From: Flammeovirga sp. EKP202
GTDB taxonomy: Bacteria > Bacteroidota > Bacteroidia > Cytophagales > Flammeovirgaceae
DNA: 64,000 bases
Direction of reading: 5' to 3'
Assembly (NCBI RefSeq): GCF_014534745.1
Contig: NZ_JACVVP010000018.1
Coordinates: forward strand, 1 to 64,000
Shown: positions 29,390-38,641 of the stretch, piece by piece
Layout: every line of letters starts with the position of its first letter
Position numbering within the stretch: position 1 is the first letter of the stretch
Program-made: the position numbers and the translations under genes
Notes under the pieces: model-generated
Told to the model about the DNA's origin: nothing
Seen by the model: the letters and a program-made list of their open reading frames with translations, nothing else
Database searches by the model: none

Positions 29390-30028
29390 TTATTTAGAAA
29401 TAGGATCATTTAACTCCTCTATCGCTCCACCTGCAATAGCCCATAGATATAAGCTGGCCACAGAACCGTAAGGAGAAAAGCGTTTCTTATATTTCAAAAA
29501 TCTTTCTTTTGAAACCTCTCTATGACGATATAACATTCTTATGCCTCTAATAATTGCTAAATCACCATACGATAAAATGTCTTTTCTTTGCATTGAAAAG
29601 ATCATGAGCATCTCTGCTGTCCATTCACCTATTCCTTTTAAGGAAGAAAGTGCTTCAATTACTGATTCATCTGACTGTTGCTGTAAACACTCAATATCAA
29701 ATTCATTGGTAATTACCTTTGATGTAAAATTCTTAATATAAGATGCTTTTCGGAAAGAAATTCCAATACTTTGTAAAGATTCATCAGACAGTTTCTCAAT
29801 GTTCTCTGCTGTCACATCTCCTATTTTATCTTTTAGCCTTTCCCAAATGGTTTCTTGTGCCCTTGTGGAGATTTGTTGACCAATAATAATTTTAATGATG
29901 GAAGAAAATAGATCTGGGTTAACGCTCCGCTGAATCATACCTATTCTCTCAATGGCTGCTTTTAGTTTTTTATCTTTTTTCTTAAGAAACTCTATTTCTA
30001 TTTCACTGTATTGGAAGTATTTTGACAT
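29390..30028 (-). CDS. DNA-3-methyladenine glycosylase (AlkA/HhH-GPD type)
   Basis: This 212-residue base-excision repair enzyme has helix-hairpin-helix LKGIGEWTA (130-138), followed by the catalytic aspartate in SYGDLAIIRG (D156). The upstream IIGQQISTRAQETIWERL helix is typical of the family. It lacks the N-terminal beta domain of E. coli AlkA, like other small HhH-GPD alkyl-base glycosylases. It should remove alkylated purines from DNA. Confidence 0.9.
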   Translation of the reverse strand: MSKYFQYSEIEIEFLKKKDKKLKAAIERIGMIQRSVNPDLFSSIIKIIIGQQISTRAQETIWERLKDKIGDVTAENIEKLSDESLQSIGISFRKASYIKNFTSKVITNEFDIECLQQQSDESVIEALSSLKGIGEWTAEMLMIFSMQRKDILSYGDLAIIRGIRMLYRHREVSKERFLKYKKRFSPYGSVASLYLWAIAGGAIEELNDPISK

Positions 30029-30057
30029 TTTACCTTTAGTTATTAGAATAATATGAA

Positions 30058-30493
30058 TGTTGTAAAATAAGTTTTTTCGTTAATTAATTTAATTTCTACT
30101 ATGAAGTATAAATGGTTGTGTATTATGGTACGCGAGGACGTTGCAATGCAACGACCCTACAGAACTGCATTTTAGAAGATAATTATTAAACCCTATTTTT
30201 TTGATCTGTAATCAGGCAGTCATTTAGTAGTATCTAAATCGGCCTTGAAGGGAAAAGCGTTAAGAATTTCATGTATAGAGCCGTTAAAAATGATTTTCTT
30301 GTTTGAGCTTTAGCGAGTTTAAAATCATTTAGGCGAAAGAAATGAAATTTAGCTTTTGACTTCTAAGCCTAGACTTTTTTGCTTCGTTTTTGTGTTAAGA
30401 CAAAAATGAAGAAGAAGGAAGCTTGGAAGTAGACCCTATAAAGTTTAGAAGAAATATGAATTATAATTTAACGAAAACTTAGTTTAAAACGTA
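30058..30493 (+). repeat. Intergenic inverted-repeat element, copy B (about 436 bp)
   Basis: The termini are imperfect inverted repeats: left TGTTGTAAAATAAG...TTCGTTAA, right (reverse complement) ACGTTTTAAACTAAG...TTCGTTAA. Inside, 30129-30173 repeats the REP-like palindrome CGTTGCA-A-TGCAACG and flank of copy A. The stretch 30240-30445 matches the reverse complement of 39850-40065 over roughly 200 bp. No gene is encoded. It fills most of the 735-bp gap 30029-30763. Confidence 0.7.
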
Positions 30494-30584
30494 ACGAGCA
30501 GCTGAACCTTTAAAATTGGAAAACTGCTAAAATTCAAATATAAGCAGTTGTAACCTCAAATGATAGAGATTAGAATTAGGGCAA

Positions 30585-30620
30585 TAAAAAAACAGTGATG
30601 GATCATTAACCCATCACTGT
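30585..30620 (-). terminator. Terminator after the AAA/VWA operon
   Basis: ACAGTGATGG (30592-30601) pairs perfectly with CCATCACTGT (30611-30620). On the minus strand it is followed by seven Ts. It lies about 140 bp beyond the AAA gene stop. Confidence 0.85.
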
Positions 30621-30763
30621 CACAACTAAATTGATATGATTATCATAATTGTTATATCTAACAACTACTATTTTTTTATACTCACTATTTTTAACGGCGT
30701 TACAAATAGATCGATTTACCCTAAAAGGTCTTTTATTATACCAATTTGTCCAAGTTGTATTTT

Positions 30764-32266
30764 TTATAAATCTTCATCATCCGAAAAGTTCATCATACCT
30801 GTCAGTAAATCAGAGAAACTCATACTTGACGTAAGATTATGTTTACTTAACTGACTGAATTCAGCTAAACCATGCAGTACGAATTCCATTCTGTAGTAAA
30901 TTTCATCTACAGGCTCATTCGGATATTTTTTCTCTACAATTGCTCTAAGGTTCGGAACTGAATCCAATACCTTTCTAAATTTTTCATTGCTCGATGCATG
31001 AATCAAATCCACTTTATAACCTTCTCCAAACCACTCTACGATAGGCTGGTATAAATTATCCCCAAGCTTTTTGGCCTGTTCGGGAGATGGGAAGTAATTA
31101 GTAAATTGTTTTCTGATTGCTTTACTGATAAGACTTTGTGCAACCTCGCCTGCTCCTTCTTGTTCTCCTTCGTATACCAATTCAATTTTTCCTGTAATGG
31201 CAGGTATAGTCCCTATAAGATCTGCCACCCTTACATAAGTTACATTTTCATTGTTGATTAAAAGTCTACGCTCAGCCGAAGAGTACAAGTTTTCAAGTGC
31301 TGAAATTGTTAAACGGGCTGAAACTCCACTTTTCTCATCCACAAACTCGTTGGCTCTCGCTTCAAAAGCAATTTGTTCAATTAGATTACGAGTGATATCG
31401 TTGACCTTGATCACTTCCTTTTGTGAAGGTTTAATATTAGCCTCTTGCTCTGTGATCTTCTTCGCAATCTGTAAATCTTTAGGATAATGTGTTATAATTT
31501 GTGTCTCGATCCTATCTTTCAAAGGAGTAACAATGCTACCACGATTTGTATAATCTTCTGGGTTGGCTGTAAATACAAATTGGATATCCAACGGTAATCT
31601 TAGCTTGAAACCTCTGATTTGAATATCTCCTTCTTGTAATATATTGAAAAGGGAAACCTGAATTCTTGGTTGTAAATCAGGCAATTCATTGATCACAAAT
31701 AAACCTCTATGTGATCGAGGAATTAACCCATAATGAATAACTCTTTCATCGGAGTAACTTAATTTATTTGCCGCGGCTTTGATAGGGTCAATGTCACCAA
31801 TCAAGTCAGCAACACTTACATCTGGCGTTGCTAATTTTTCAGTGTAACGGTCATCTCTCGACCACCATTCAATTTCTGTCTCATCTCCTTTTGTATTGAT
31901 GAGTTCTTTTGCTTTAAATGATAAAGGTGCTAGTGGATCATCATTCAGTTCTGTTCCTTTCACCACCGGAATTACATCATCTAAAAGATTGATCAAAAGT
32001 CGAGCAATTCTAGTTTTTGCTTGACCTCTCAAACCTAATAAATTGATGTTATGCATCGACAAAATTCCTCTTTCAAGTTCCGGAATCACGGTCTCCTCAT
32101 AACCCCAAATCTCTGGAAAAGGACTTTCATTTTGCTTTAATTTTTCTATTAAATTATCCCTTAATTCTTGTTTAACGGATTTGGACTGATAACCTGAAGC
32201 TTTTAATTCACCAAGCGTTTGAATCTGTTTTTTTTCCTCTGTAGAAAGTTGAGTGTAATTTTTCAT
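30764..32266 (-). CDS. MoxR/ChlI-like AAA+ ATPase
   Basis: This 500-residue AAA+ protein of the magnesium-chelatase/MoxR group has Walker A GLRGQAKTR. The Walker B-like segment RGLFVINELPDL has Asn before the catalytic Glu where many relatives have Asp, followed by QEGDIQIRGFKLRLPLDI and sensor-1 FVFTANPEDYTNRGS. The gene for a VWA-domain partner lies 12 bp upstream in the same operon. In known AAA-VWA pairs the ATPase works as a chaperone that inserts metals or remodels targets recruited by the VWA protein. The actual target here is unknown. Confidence 0.85.
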   Translation of the reverse strand: MKNYTQLSTEEKKQIQTLGELKASGYQSKSVKQELRDNLIEKLKQNESPFPEIWGYEETVIPELERGILSMHNINLLGLRGQAKTRIARLLINLLDDVIPVVKGTELNDDPLAPLSFKAKELINTKGDETEIEWWSRDDRYTEKLATPDVSVADLIGDIDPIKAAANKLSYSDERVIHYGLIPRSHRGLFVINELPDLQPRIQVSLFNILQEGDIQIRGFKLRLPLDIQFVFTANPEDYTNRGSIVTPLKDRIETQIITHYPKDLQIAKKITEQEANIKPSQKEVIKVNDITRNLIEQIAFEARANEFVDEKSGVSARLTISALENLYSSAERRLLINNENVTYVRVADLIGTIPAITGKIELVYEGEQEGAGEVAQSLISKAIRKQFTNYFPSPEQAKKLGDNLYQPIVEWFGEGYKVDLIHASSNEKFRKVLDSVPNLRAIVEKKYPNEPVDEIYYRMEFVLHGLAEFSQLSKHNLTSSMSFSDLLTGMMNFSDDEDL

Positions 32267-32278
32267 GTATTTCTTTAT

Positions 32279-33379
32279 TTATCTTTTTTTCTTGTTTCTG
32301 CTGTAATCACTAAATATCATATCTCCCAAACCTTTTAAGCCACTATAATAGGCGTTTCCGTTATTGGCTTGAGTAAATTCCTGAACAAACTGTTGTAAAT
32401 AAGGATCAGAAGCAATCATAAAAGTGGTCACTGGTATTTTCAACCTACGGGCCTGAGCCGCCAAATTGAGGGTTTTATTGACGATTTTGCGATCCAATCC
32501 AAAACTATTTTTATAGTACTTCGCCCCCTCTTTTATACAAGAAGGTTTCCCATCCGTAATCATAAAAATTTGTTTATTGGTCGTTTTCTTTCTTCTCAAA
32601 AGGTCCATTGCCAACTCCAAACCTGCTACTGTATTGGTGTGGTATGGCCCTACTTGTAAATAAGGAAGATCTTTGATATTGATTTGCCAAGCATCATTGC
32701 CAAAAACGATAATATCAAGCGTATCTTTTTTATACTTTCGCTTGATCATTTCTGCCAAGGCCATCGCTACTTTCTTCGCTGGAGTTATTCTGTCCTCTCC
32801 ATATAAAATCATAGAGTGGGAAATATCAATCATCAAAACAGTAGAAGTCTGTGTTCTATACTCCTTTTCTACTACCTCAAGGTCGTCTTCATTAATCGAA
32901 AAATCATCAATACCATGATTGACTTGAGCATTGCGGATGGAGTCTGTCATTGAAATTTGACTCAAAGCATCTCCAAATTCAAAAGCACGTTTATCGGGTG
33001 TAAATTCATCTCCTTTATTACCTGCAAATGGTGTTTTGTGATCACCGGAGCCTCCTTTTTTTAATTTACCAAAAATCTCATCTAATGCTTGTTGACGTAT
33101 ACTCTGTTCACTTTTTGGAGTGATTGTCACGTCTCCGGTTTGGGTTGGGTTTTCCTTTATGTAACCGTTTTTCTTGAGATCATCATAAAAGTCACCCATG
33201 CCATAACTGTCATTTGTGAGATTATATTGTTTATCAAGATCATTCATCCATGATAATGTTTCTGAAACATCACCTGAAGTAATATTGATCAGTTCTAAAA
33301 ATATTTTTAAGAGTTCTTGAAAGGTATTATTTTGTTTATTTTCTGGTGGGATATATTGTGTGAACCTATAACCACTCAT
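32279..33379 (-). CDS. VWA-domain protein, partner of the AAA+ ATPase
   Basis: This 366-residue cytoplasmic protein has no signal peptide. The C-terminal half is a von Willebrand A domain with an intact MIDAS motif DISHS (D185, S187, S189), the threonine in the loop around HTNTVAG, and the ITDGKPS acidic loop. The N-terminal half is polar and probably helical. It is the first gene of the pair; the downstream AAA+ gene starts 12 bp later. The pair resembles the CoxD/CoxE and ChlI/ChlD arrangement. Confidence 0.88.
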   Translation of the reverse strand: MSGYRFTQYIPPENKQNNTFQELLKIFLELINITSGDVSETLSWMNDLDKQYNLTNDSYGMGDFYDDLKKNGYIKENPTQTGDVTITPKSEQSIRQQALDEIFGKLKKGGSGDHKTPFAGNKGDEFTPDKRAFEFGDALSQISMTDSIRNAQVNHGIDDFSINEDDLEVVEKEYRTQTSTVLMIDISHSMILYGEDRITPAKKVAMALAEMIKRKYKKDTLDIIVFGNDAWQINIKDLPYLQVGPYHTNTVAGLELAMDLLRRKKTTNKQIFMITDGKPSCIKEGAKYYKNSFGLDRKIVNKTLNLAAQARRLKIPVTTFMIASDPYLQQFVQEFTQANNGNAYYSGLKGLGDMIFSDYSRNKKKR

Positions 33380-33595
33380 AGCATATTTGTTGTTTAAAGT
33401 TGAAGATGAGTTAATCTTAGAGTAAATAATTATATGTTTTTCTATAAAAATTGACTTAAGCTAAAACAAGATAACAAAAAAGGAACAGTTAAGTGATTTA
33501 TTTTGTTTTCGAATTATTTCAATTCGTAGAAAGCTAGGTCCATTTTCTTATTATTTATGAATTCACTTATAAATATTGAATGACTGTTGATTCTG

Positions 33596-33637
33596 GATTT
33601 TCTAAGCCTTTTCAATATTGAGAAGAAGGAAGCTTGA
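33596..33637 (+). repeat. Fragment of the intergenic repeat family
   Basis: TTTTCTAAGCCT and GAAGAAGGAAGCTTG occur here in the same order as inside copy B (30362-30425), but with the intervening part deleted. The remainder of the 419-bp gap 33380-33798 shows no gene. Confidence 0.4.
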
Positions 33638-33798
33638 CTTTAATCATTTTGACGCTAATTCATCAATGAATAGTCTTATTCCAATTTTAATTTGAAGTTT
33701 ACTTACATTTATTAGCAATTAACGTTATATTACTCAATGCAATAAAATTTACCCGGCCAATATTTTTTTTAATGACAAACTTATTTATTGAATAAATT

Positions 33799-34410
33799 AT
33801 GGAAACAGAGAAAAACTATCACGATTATGTGATTAAAGAAGGCGAATTCATTGGTGACTTTGAGACTATGTACAAAGAATGTAAAGACCCGTGGACCCAA
33901 TCTACACAACCCAACAATTACTCCCGACTATCAGGTATTCTTCATATGAGAAATTTTGATATAAAGTCACTTGTTGAATGTGGCTGCGGTTTGGGCTATT
34001 ATGCCGAATGGGTCTATAGAGAAACAGGTATTATCCCTAAAAGTATTGATATTTCAGAAACAGCAATAGCAAGAGCCAATTCATTATTTCCTCACTTAGA
34101 TTTTCAAGTGGGTGATATTACCAAAAGTTTGGAGATGTATAAAGAATACGATTGCATCCTTCTTAGTGAGATTATTTGGTATATCCTTCCAGATCTTGAA
34201 GGTTTATTCAAGACACTGAAAGAAAATTTTTCTGGTAAATATTTAATGATCAATCAAGTCTTTTATAAAGGTACACAAAAGTATGGTACTGATTATTTTA
34301 CTTCGATGGAAGAGATGATTGAATATTTCCCTTTTGATTGCGTAGCTAAAGTTGAAGCCACACAAAAAACAGATACTACAATTGAAACCTCGGTATTATT
34401 CCAGATTTAA
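33799..34410 (+). CDS. SAM-dependent methyltransferase (class I)
   Basis: This 203-residue protein has motif I VECGCGLGYYAEW, acidic motif II SIDISETAIARA, and a later VGDI and DCILLSEIIWYIL. These are typical of small-molecule methyltransferases such as the NodS/thiopurine-like groups. The substrate is not apparent. It is a single gene, convergent with the BamA-like gene downstream. Confidence 0.85.
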   Translation: METEKNYHDYVIKEGEFIGDFETMYKECKDPWTQSTQPNNYSRLSGILHMRNFDIKSLVECGCGLGYYAEWVYRETGIIPKSIDISETAIARANSLFPHLDFQVGDITKSLEMYKEYDCILLSEIIWYILPDLEGLFKTLKENFSGKYLMINQVFYKGTQKYGTDYFTSMEEMIEYFPFDCVAKVEATQKTDTTIETSVLFQI

Positions 34411-34434
34411 AGATATAAAGATGATCAACAAAGT

Positions 34435-35589
34435 TTAAAAAGCTTCTCTACTTGTAAGCCATAAGCCTTGTTGGTCATAATTTCCAAAACCGTAATCAAT
34501 TCTGAAATTCAACTTCATATTTTCAACTAACTGAAATCTAAATCCCATTCCTAAAGTGTATTTCACGTTTTCAAATGCATTAGTTCCATTGGAGCCATAA
34601 ACATTACCCACACTGGCAAAAGTAACCAATCCAACTCTCCACCATAGATGTCTTCTGTATTCCATCTGAGCCAAATAATAGTTTTTATCAATGAAACGAT
34701 TGGGTTGAGCGATACTCCTCATCTTCTTTGAACCACCCAGCGTATTAAGATAATAGAAAGGTATGTTTCCACTTTTCATATGAAATGCACCAAAGAAACC
34801 TAATATATTTTTTTCATTTTTTATTTTGAAAAAGTGACTGACTTCCGAATAGAAATGCCAAAAAACATAATCGTTACCCAACATTTTAGGATAAGCTGTA
34901 ATGGAAGTTACCAATAAGCTTCCTTTTGTAGGATATACAATGTTATCTCTAGTATCGAATTTCAATATAGGCCCTAGTCCAAAATTAAAACCTCCTGCAA
35001 TCCCCTCTGATGTTTCATAGAGATGAGGTACACTTTCTACGTTTTCAATGGTATTATTTTGGATGTCATAATGAAGTCCTAAAAAGAGCGTTTCAGTCAA
35101 TTCGTAACTTACTTCCCCAAATGTTGAAAAGCGTCTATTAAAATAGGAAGTAGTATCAGTGGGAGTCTCTTCGTTAATTCCATAATAGGTATTTGGAACG
35201 TTTTGATACACTCCATTGAAATACATATTAAACTTTCCTTTACCAAACATAATCAAGCTTGCATCCAGGTTGAAAAGTCCTTTTGTCGATACTGAAAATG
35301 AAGGGATGAAAGTAGTTGGACGGTTGTATTTTTTTTGACTTTTACTAGATGTATCCTTGTCATTAAAGGTCACTACGGGCATGACTCCAATGGATATTCC
35401 CTCCTGTTCACTAAACCCACCTATGGGATAAAAAACAGAAGAAAACCTTTCATTCCTGTATGTAATCAACTCTAATAATTTGTCAACTAGATTTGGATGA
35501 GGTTCGAGTTCTTTGTTGTCTTCATCATGTTCTTGCCCATAGCTGTACGTGCAAGAAAATAAGAGAAATACTACGATGGTTAATTTCAT
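34435..35589 (-). CDS. BamA/TamA-like outer-membrane beta-barrel protein
   Basis: This 384-residue protein has a signal peptide (to about SYGQ, residue 19). The remainder alternates beta-strand-like segments as in the surface-antigen (D15) barrel, including FNFGLGPILKFDTRDNIVYPTKGS, which fits the DTRDN-P-KG signature. There are no POTRA domains, so it is a barrel-only member rather than the essential BamA. Its function is unknown, perhaps export or adhesion at the outer membrane. Confidence 0.75.
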   Translation of the reverse strand: MKLTIVVFLLFSCTYSYGQEHDEDNKELEPHPNLVDKLLELITYRNERFSSVFYPIGGFSEQEGISIGVMPVVTFNDKDTSSKSQKKYNRPTTFIPSFSVSTKGLFNLDASLIMFGKGKFNMYFNGVYQNVPNTYYGINEETPTDTTSYFNRRFSTFGEVSYELTETLFLGLHYDIQNNTIENVESVPHLYETSEGIAGGFNFGLGPILKFDTRDNIVYPTKGSLLVTSITAYPKMLGNDYVFWHFYSEVSHFFKIKNEKNILGFFGAFHMKSGNIPFYYLNTLGGSKKMRSIAQPNRFIDKNYYLAQMEYRRHLWWRVGLVTFASVGNVYGSNGTNAFENVKYTLGMGFRFQLVENMKLNFRIDYGFGNYDQQGLWLTSREAF

Positions 35590-35825
35590 TGAGTGTTAAT
35601 GGGTCTGTTGGAAAATAATGAAATAGTATTTGAAAATGAGTTGGTTATTGTAATTATATTCAATTTACGGGTTTTTAATGGATTAATTTTACATATGTAA
35701 TAATTCAACCTAATAAACCATAAATCAGAAAAAAAAGTTTTCATTAACGTAACATTCTCATCACTTTATTGTCCCTAACCAATTTTATAATCACTTTTAG
35801 TACAGCATCTATTTTTATTTTTTAC

Positions 35826-35856
35826 AAAAAAACCTCGCTACTTAAAGGTAGTGAGG
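35826..35856 (-). terminator. Terminator after the small helical protein gene
   Basis: CCTCGCTAC (35833-35841) pairs with GTAGTGAGG (35848-35856), with one G-U on the minus strand, followed by seven Ts there. It starts 16 bp after the stop codon of the 106-residue gene. Confidence 0.8.
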
Positions 35857-35871
35857 CTGTAAGAATTTTGT

Positions 35872-36192
35872 TTATCCAAACATTTTTTGGAAGTATTTTT
35901 TATATAGAAAGATGTCATTTGGATACTCAAGCCTTTTCGCTAAATCATACATCACATCTAACATCTCTAAAGTTCTAGTTTTATATTTTTGATCATTGAA
36001 CCAAAAACTTGCCTCTGTTTGTTTTTTAAAGAATATTTCATTTAACATTCTTAGAAGTTTCTTTTCCTCTGTTACGAAGGAAAATATTGCATGTTGTTCT
36101 ACATCTCTTTCATTTAAGTAATCTAAAACTGATTCTAGTAAATCAGGATGAACCTCTAATTCGTATCTATCTGTAATCATTTTTTTAAGCAT
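35872..36192 (-). CDS. Small helical protein of unknown function
   Basis: This protein of about 106 residues (102 if the second Met is used) is charged and predicted all-helical, with no signal peptide or membrane segment. No family is recognised. It is treated as real because it is followed directly by a well-formed terminator on the same strand and no longer overlapping frame competes. Confidence 0.6.
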   Translation of the reverse strand: MLKKMITDRYELEVHPDLLESVLDYLNERDVEQHAIFSFVTEEKKLLRMLNEIFFKKQTEASFWFNDQKYKTRTLEMLDVMYDLAKRLEYPNDIFLYKKYFQKMFG

Positions 36193-36442
36193 TAAGACGA
36201 GTTATTGTTTTTATATCTATTTATACGCCCGATCTACTTTCTCTTTTTTACTTATATGCTCAAAGTTTTGCCCTAAAAGTCCAAATCCAGTCTTCTAGTA
36301 TTAATCATCTAGTTGAATAGAAAAATCATTACTTCAATAGACTCCAATTCAATTTACATTGATATTCAATCACTTCGAATATCTTACTACTAAAATTGTA
36401 CTATTCCTTAAAACAATTTCCTTTTTCAAATGTTTAGTTTTG

Positions 36443-36471
36443 TTTGTATTTTCTTAATTGACCAAATTTTG
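36443..36471 (+). promoter_or_regulatory. Candidate promoter of the carbonic anhydrase gene
   Basis: TTTG (36443-36446), 17-bp spacer, then AAATTTTG (36464-36471), a one-mismatch TAnnTTTG box, about 65 bp before the ATG. The remainder of the gap 36193-36535 shows nothing else. Confidence 0.3.
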
Positions 36472-36535
36472 ATTCCTTTCTCCAATCATTTATATTATCT
36501 ACAAGTAGATAACCTTTAAAGATGATTAAATAATT

Positions 36536-37099
36536 ATGACACAACAGGAAATCATTGATAGTCTTATTGCAGGAAACCAAAAATTCGTTTCAGAGAAAGC
36601 CGAAGGAAAACTTAGAGATAAAGCCAGAATCACAGAACTTACCAATGGCCAAAACCCAGATACTATTGTTCTAAGCTGTGCGGATAGTAGAGTTGTACCT
36701 GAAATAGCTTTTGATAAAGGTCTAGGTGAACTTTTTGTCGTTCGTGTAGCAGGTAATATTGCCAATACAGATAGTATTGCTTCCATTGAATATGCCGTAG
36801 CTCACTTAGGTTCACAAGTAATTGTCGTTTTAGGACATGAAAGTTGTGGTGCTGTAACAGCTGCAGTAAATGGTGGTGATAATGGCTACAATTTAAACCA
36901 CTTATTATGTCAGATTACTCCTGCAATAGAAGCTACTGATAGTCCAGATGTCAATGAAGTAGTGAAAACCAATGCAAAATTAAATGCAAGTGAATTAGTA
37001 GAGCGTTCTAAAATTATTGCCGACGCCGTGAATAGCGGTAAGGTAAAAATCGTTTCAGCTTATTATCAATTGCACAACGGAGAAGTGAAATTCTTATAA
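36536..37099 (+). CDS. Beta-class carbonic anhydrase
   Basis: This 187-residue zinc enzyme interconverts CO2 and bicarbonate. The zinc ligands and catalytic dyad are all visible: C48-A-D50-S-R52 and H101-E-S-C104, followed by the usual GAVTAA. The length is normal. It is cytoplasmic (no signal peptide) and a single gene with its own terminator. Confidence 0.95.
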   Translation: MTQQEIIDSLIAGNQKFVSEKAEGKLRDKARITELTNGQNPDTIVLSCADSRVVPEIAFDKGLGELFVVRVAGNIANTDSIASIEYAVAHLGSQVIVVLGHESCGAVTAAVNGGDNGYNLNHLLCQITPAIEATDSPDVNEVVKTNAKLNASELVERSKIIADAVNSGKVKIVSAYYQLHNGEVKFL

Positions 37100-37121
37100 T
37101 CAAAATCTCTAATATACACTG

Positions 37122-37162
37122 AGGCTGTTTTGAAGAAATAATTCTTTAGAACAGCCTTTTTT
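37122..37162 (+). terminator. Terminator after the carbonic anhydrase gene
   Basis: AGGCTGTT (37122-37129) pairs with AACAGCCT (37150-37157), with an inner GAAGAA/TTCTTT stem, followed by five Ts. It overlaps the 3' end of the convergent LacI gene. Confidence 0.8.
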
Positions 37163-38183
37163 ATGAGGTAGTAGATTCTCTAACTAATAGATTGGTGTCT
37201 AATATTTTATGGATAAACCCAAGCGTATCCCTATCTTCTGTTTCAATCTCCATAATTAACCTTTTGGCAGCCTGTACCCCAATATCGAAAGCAGGTTGTT
37301 CTACCGTAGATAGCTGAGGCTCCACAATCTCAGTGATTGGATCACCCGCAAAACCAGCCAATGCAATTTCTTCTGGAACCTGAATCTGATTAGACTTTAA
37401 TTCTTTTAATACTTGAATTGCCATATAATCACTCATACAGAAAATAGCATCGGGTCTTTTCTTCAGCGATAAAATTCTTTCTGTCGCTTCTCTCGCGTCC
37501 AAACTTAAATTATCACATTGTAAAACGTAGGCGTCCGTAGTAGATCGACCTGCATCTTTTAATGCATCCATGAAACCTTTATATCTTTTTTGACTGATGG
37601 ATAAAGACATTGGTCCACTAAGATGAGCTATATTTTGGTACCCTTGTTTTATCAAATGTGTCGTAATTTCATAGGCTCCTTTATAGTCATCGACTAAGAC
37701 TTGTGAAATTTCAATTTTATCAGTTCCTCTATCGAACAACACTACAGGTGTGTGTCTATCCTGAGCATTAAGAATATGTTGGTAATCATTGGTTTCTTTT
37801 GAAAGAGAAATAAGTATACCTGCTACCCTACTGTTGACCAAGGCATTTACTTGATTAATTTCCTCTAAATATTCTTCATTGGATTGGCAAACCATCACAA
37901 TGTAACCGTGTTCTTTGGCTACTCTTTGAATCCCACTGAGCGCTTGAGCGAAGAAGTGTTGACGGGCAATTTCTGGAATGACAACACCTATCAAATTGGT
38001 ATTTTTACTCGCAAGATTGGAAGCCAGAATATTTTTTTGATAATTCAGCTTTGCTGCCATTTCATGGACAAGTGTCTTGGTTTCTTTACTGACATCAGGA
38101 TGGTTCCTCAAGGCTCTTGAAACTGTAGATTTTGATATGTTTAGTCGGATCGCTATGTCGTGAATTGTATATACCTTGCCCAT
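37161..38183 (-). CDS. LacI-family transcriptional regulator
   Basis: This 340-residue protein has an N-terminal LacI helix-turn-helix and hinge (YTIHDIAIRLNISKSTVSRAL, residues 5-25, then YQKNILASNLASK). A periplasmic-binding-protein-like effector domain follows (LIGVVIPEI, RVAGILISLS, PDAIFCMSDYMAIQVL, ALAGFAGDPI, STVEQP). The effector is probably a sugar. No sugar-metabolism gene adjoins it, so its regulon lies elsewhere. Confidence 0.93.
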   Translation of the reverse strand: MGKVYTIHDIAIRLNISKSTVSRALRNHPDVSKETKTLVHEMAAKLNYQKNILASNLASKNTNLIGVVIPEIARQHFFAQALSGIQRVAKEHGYIVMVCQSNEEYLEEINQVNALVNSRVAGILISLSKETNDYQHILNAQDRHTPVVLFDRGTDKIEISQVLVDDYKGAYEITTHLIKQGYQNIAHLSGPMSLSISQKRYKGFMDALKDAGRSTTDAYVLQCDNLSLDAREATERILSLKKRPDAIFCMSDYMAIQVLKELKSNQIQVPEEIALAGFAGDPITEIVEPQLSTVEQPAFDIGVQAAKRLIMEIETEDRDTLGFIHKILDTNLLVRESTTS

Positions 38184-38641
38184 GAAAAAAAATGTTGTTT
38201 AAGTCTTAAGTACAGACACCAATAAGAATAACACAATTCATTTTGGTTTTATATTTTGAGCATCACAATTAAAAACGATATGGTGCAAAAAATACCTGTT
38301 TTTTGTACTTCTAATTACAAATATATCACTTTTCGGTGAACGTAAAATCTAAAACCAAAAAAAGAAGCCCCTCCATGTAGGAGAAGGCTTCCCGCCATTT
38401 ACAACTTAAAGTCTAAGCGTAAATTTATTCTACAGATATGTTGTGAATAGATAAAAAAATGTGAGGCTTTATTGTTTTTTGATAATCCTCAAAGTTTGTT
38501 TGTGTTAGTCAATTCATGAAAAATTATTTATCGTTAACTACTTTCTTTTCAATTATTTGGATAACATTTCGTTGGTACTATTAATACACCTTTTAATATC
38601 ACTTCCCTACCTACATTAACTTTCAATAACATTAAACAAAA
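38184..38641 (-). terminator. Gap with a terminator (38357-38391) for the PepSY gene
   Basis: On the minus strand GAAGCC..CTCC (from 38391) pairs with GGAG..GGCTTC (to 38364) and is followed by seven Ts, about 250 bp past the PepSY stop codon. The rest of the 458-bp gap holds no recognisable gene; the LacI promoter should lie near 38190-38300. Confidence 0.7.

Noticed and set aside
30636-30854. Two overlapping short frames near the end of the AAA gene
   Set aside because: AT-rich chance frames overlapping the AAA gene end and its downstream region; no family features.
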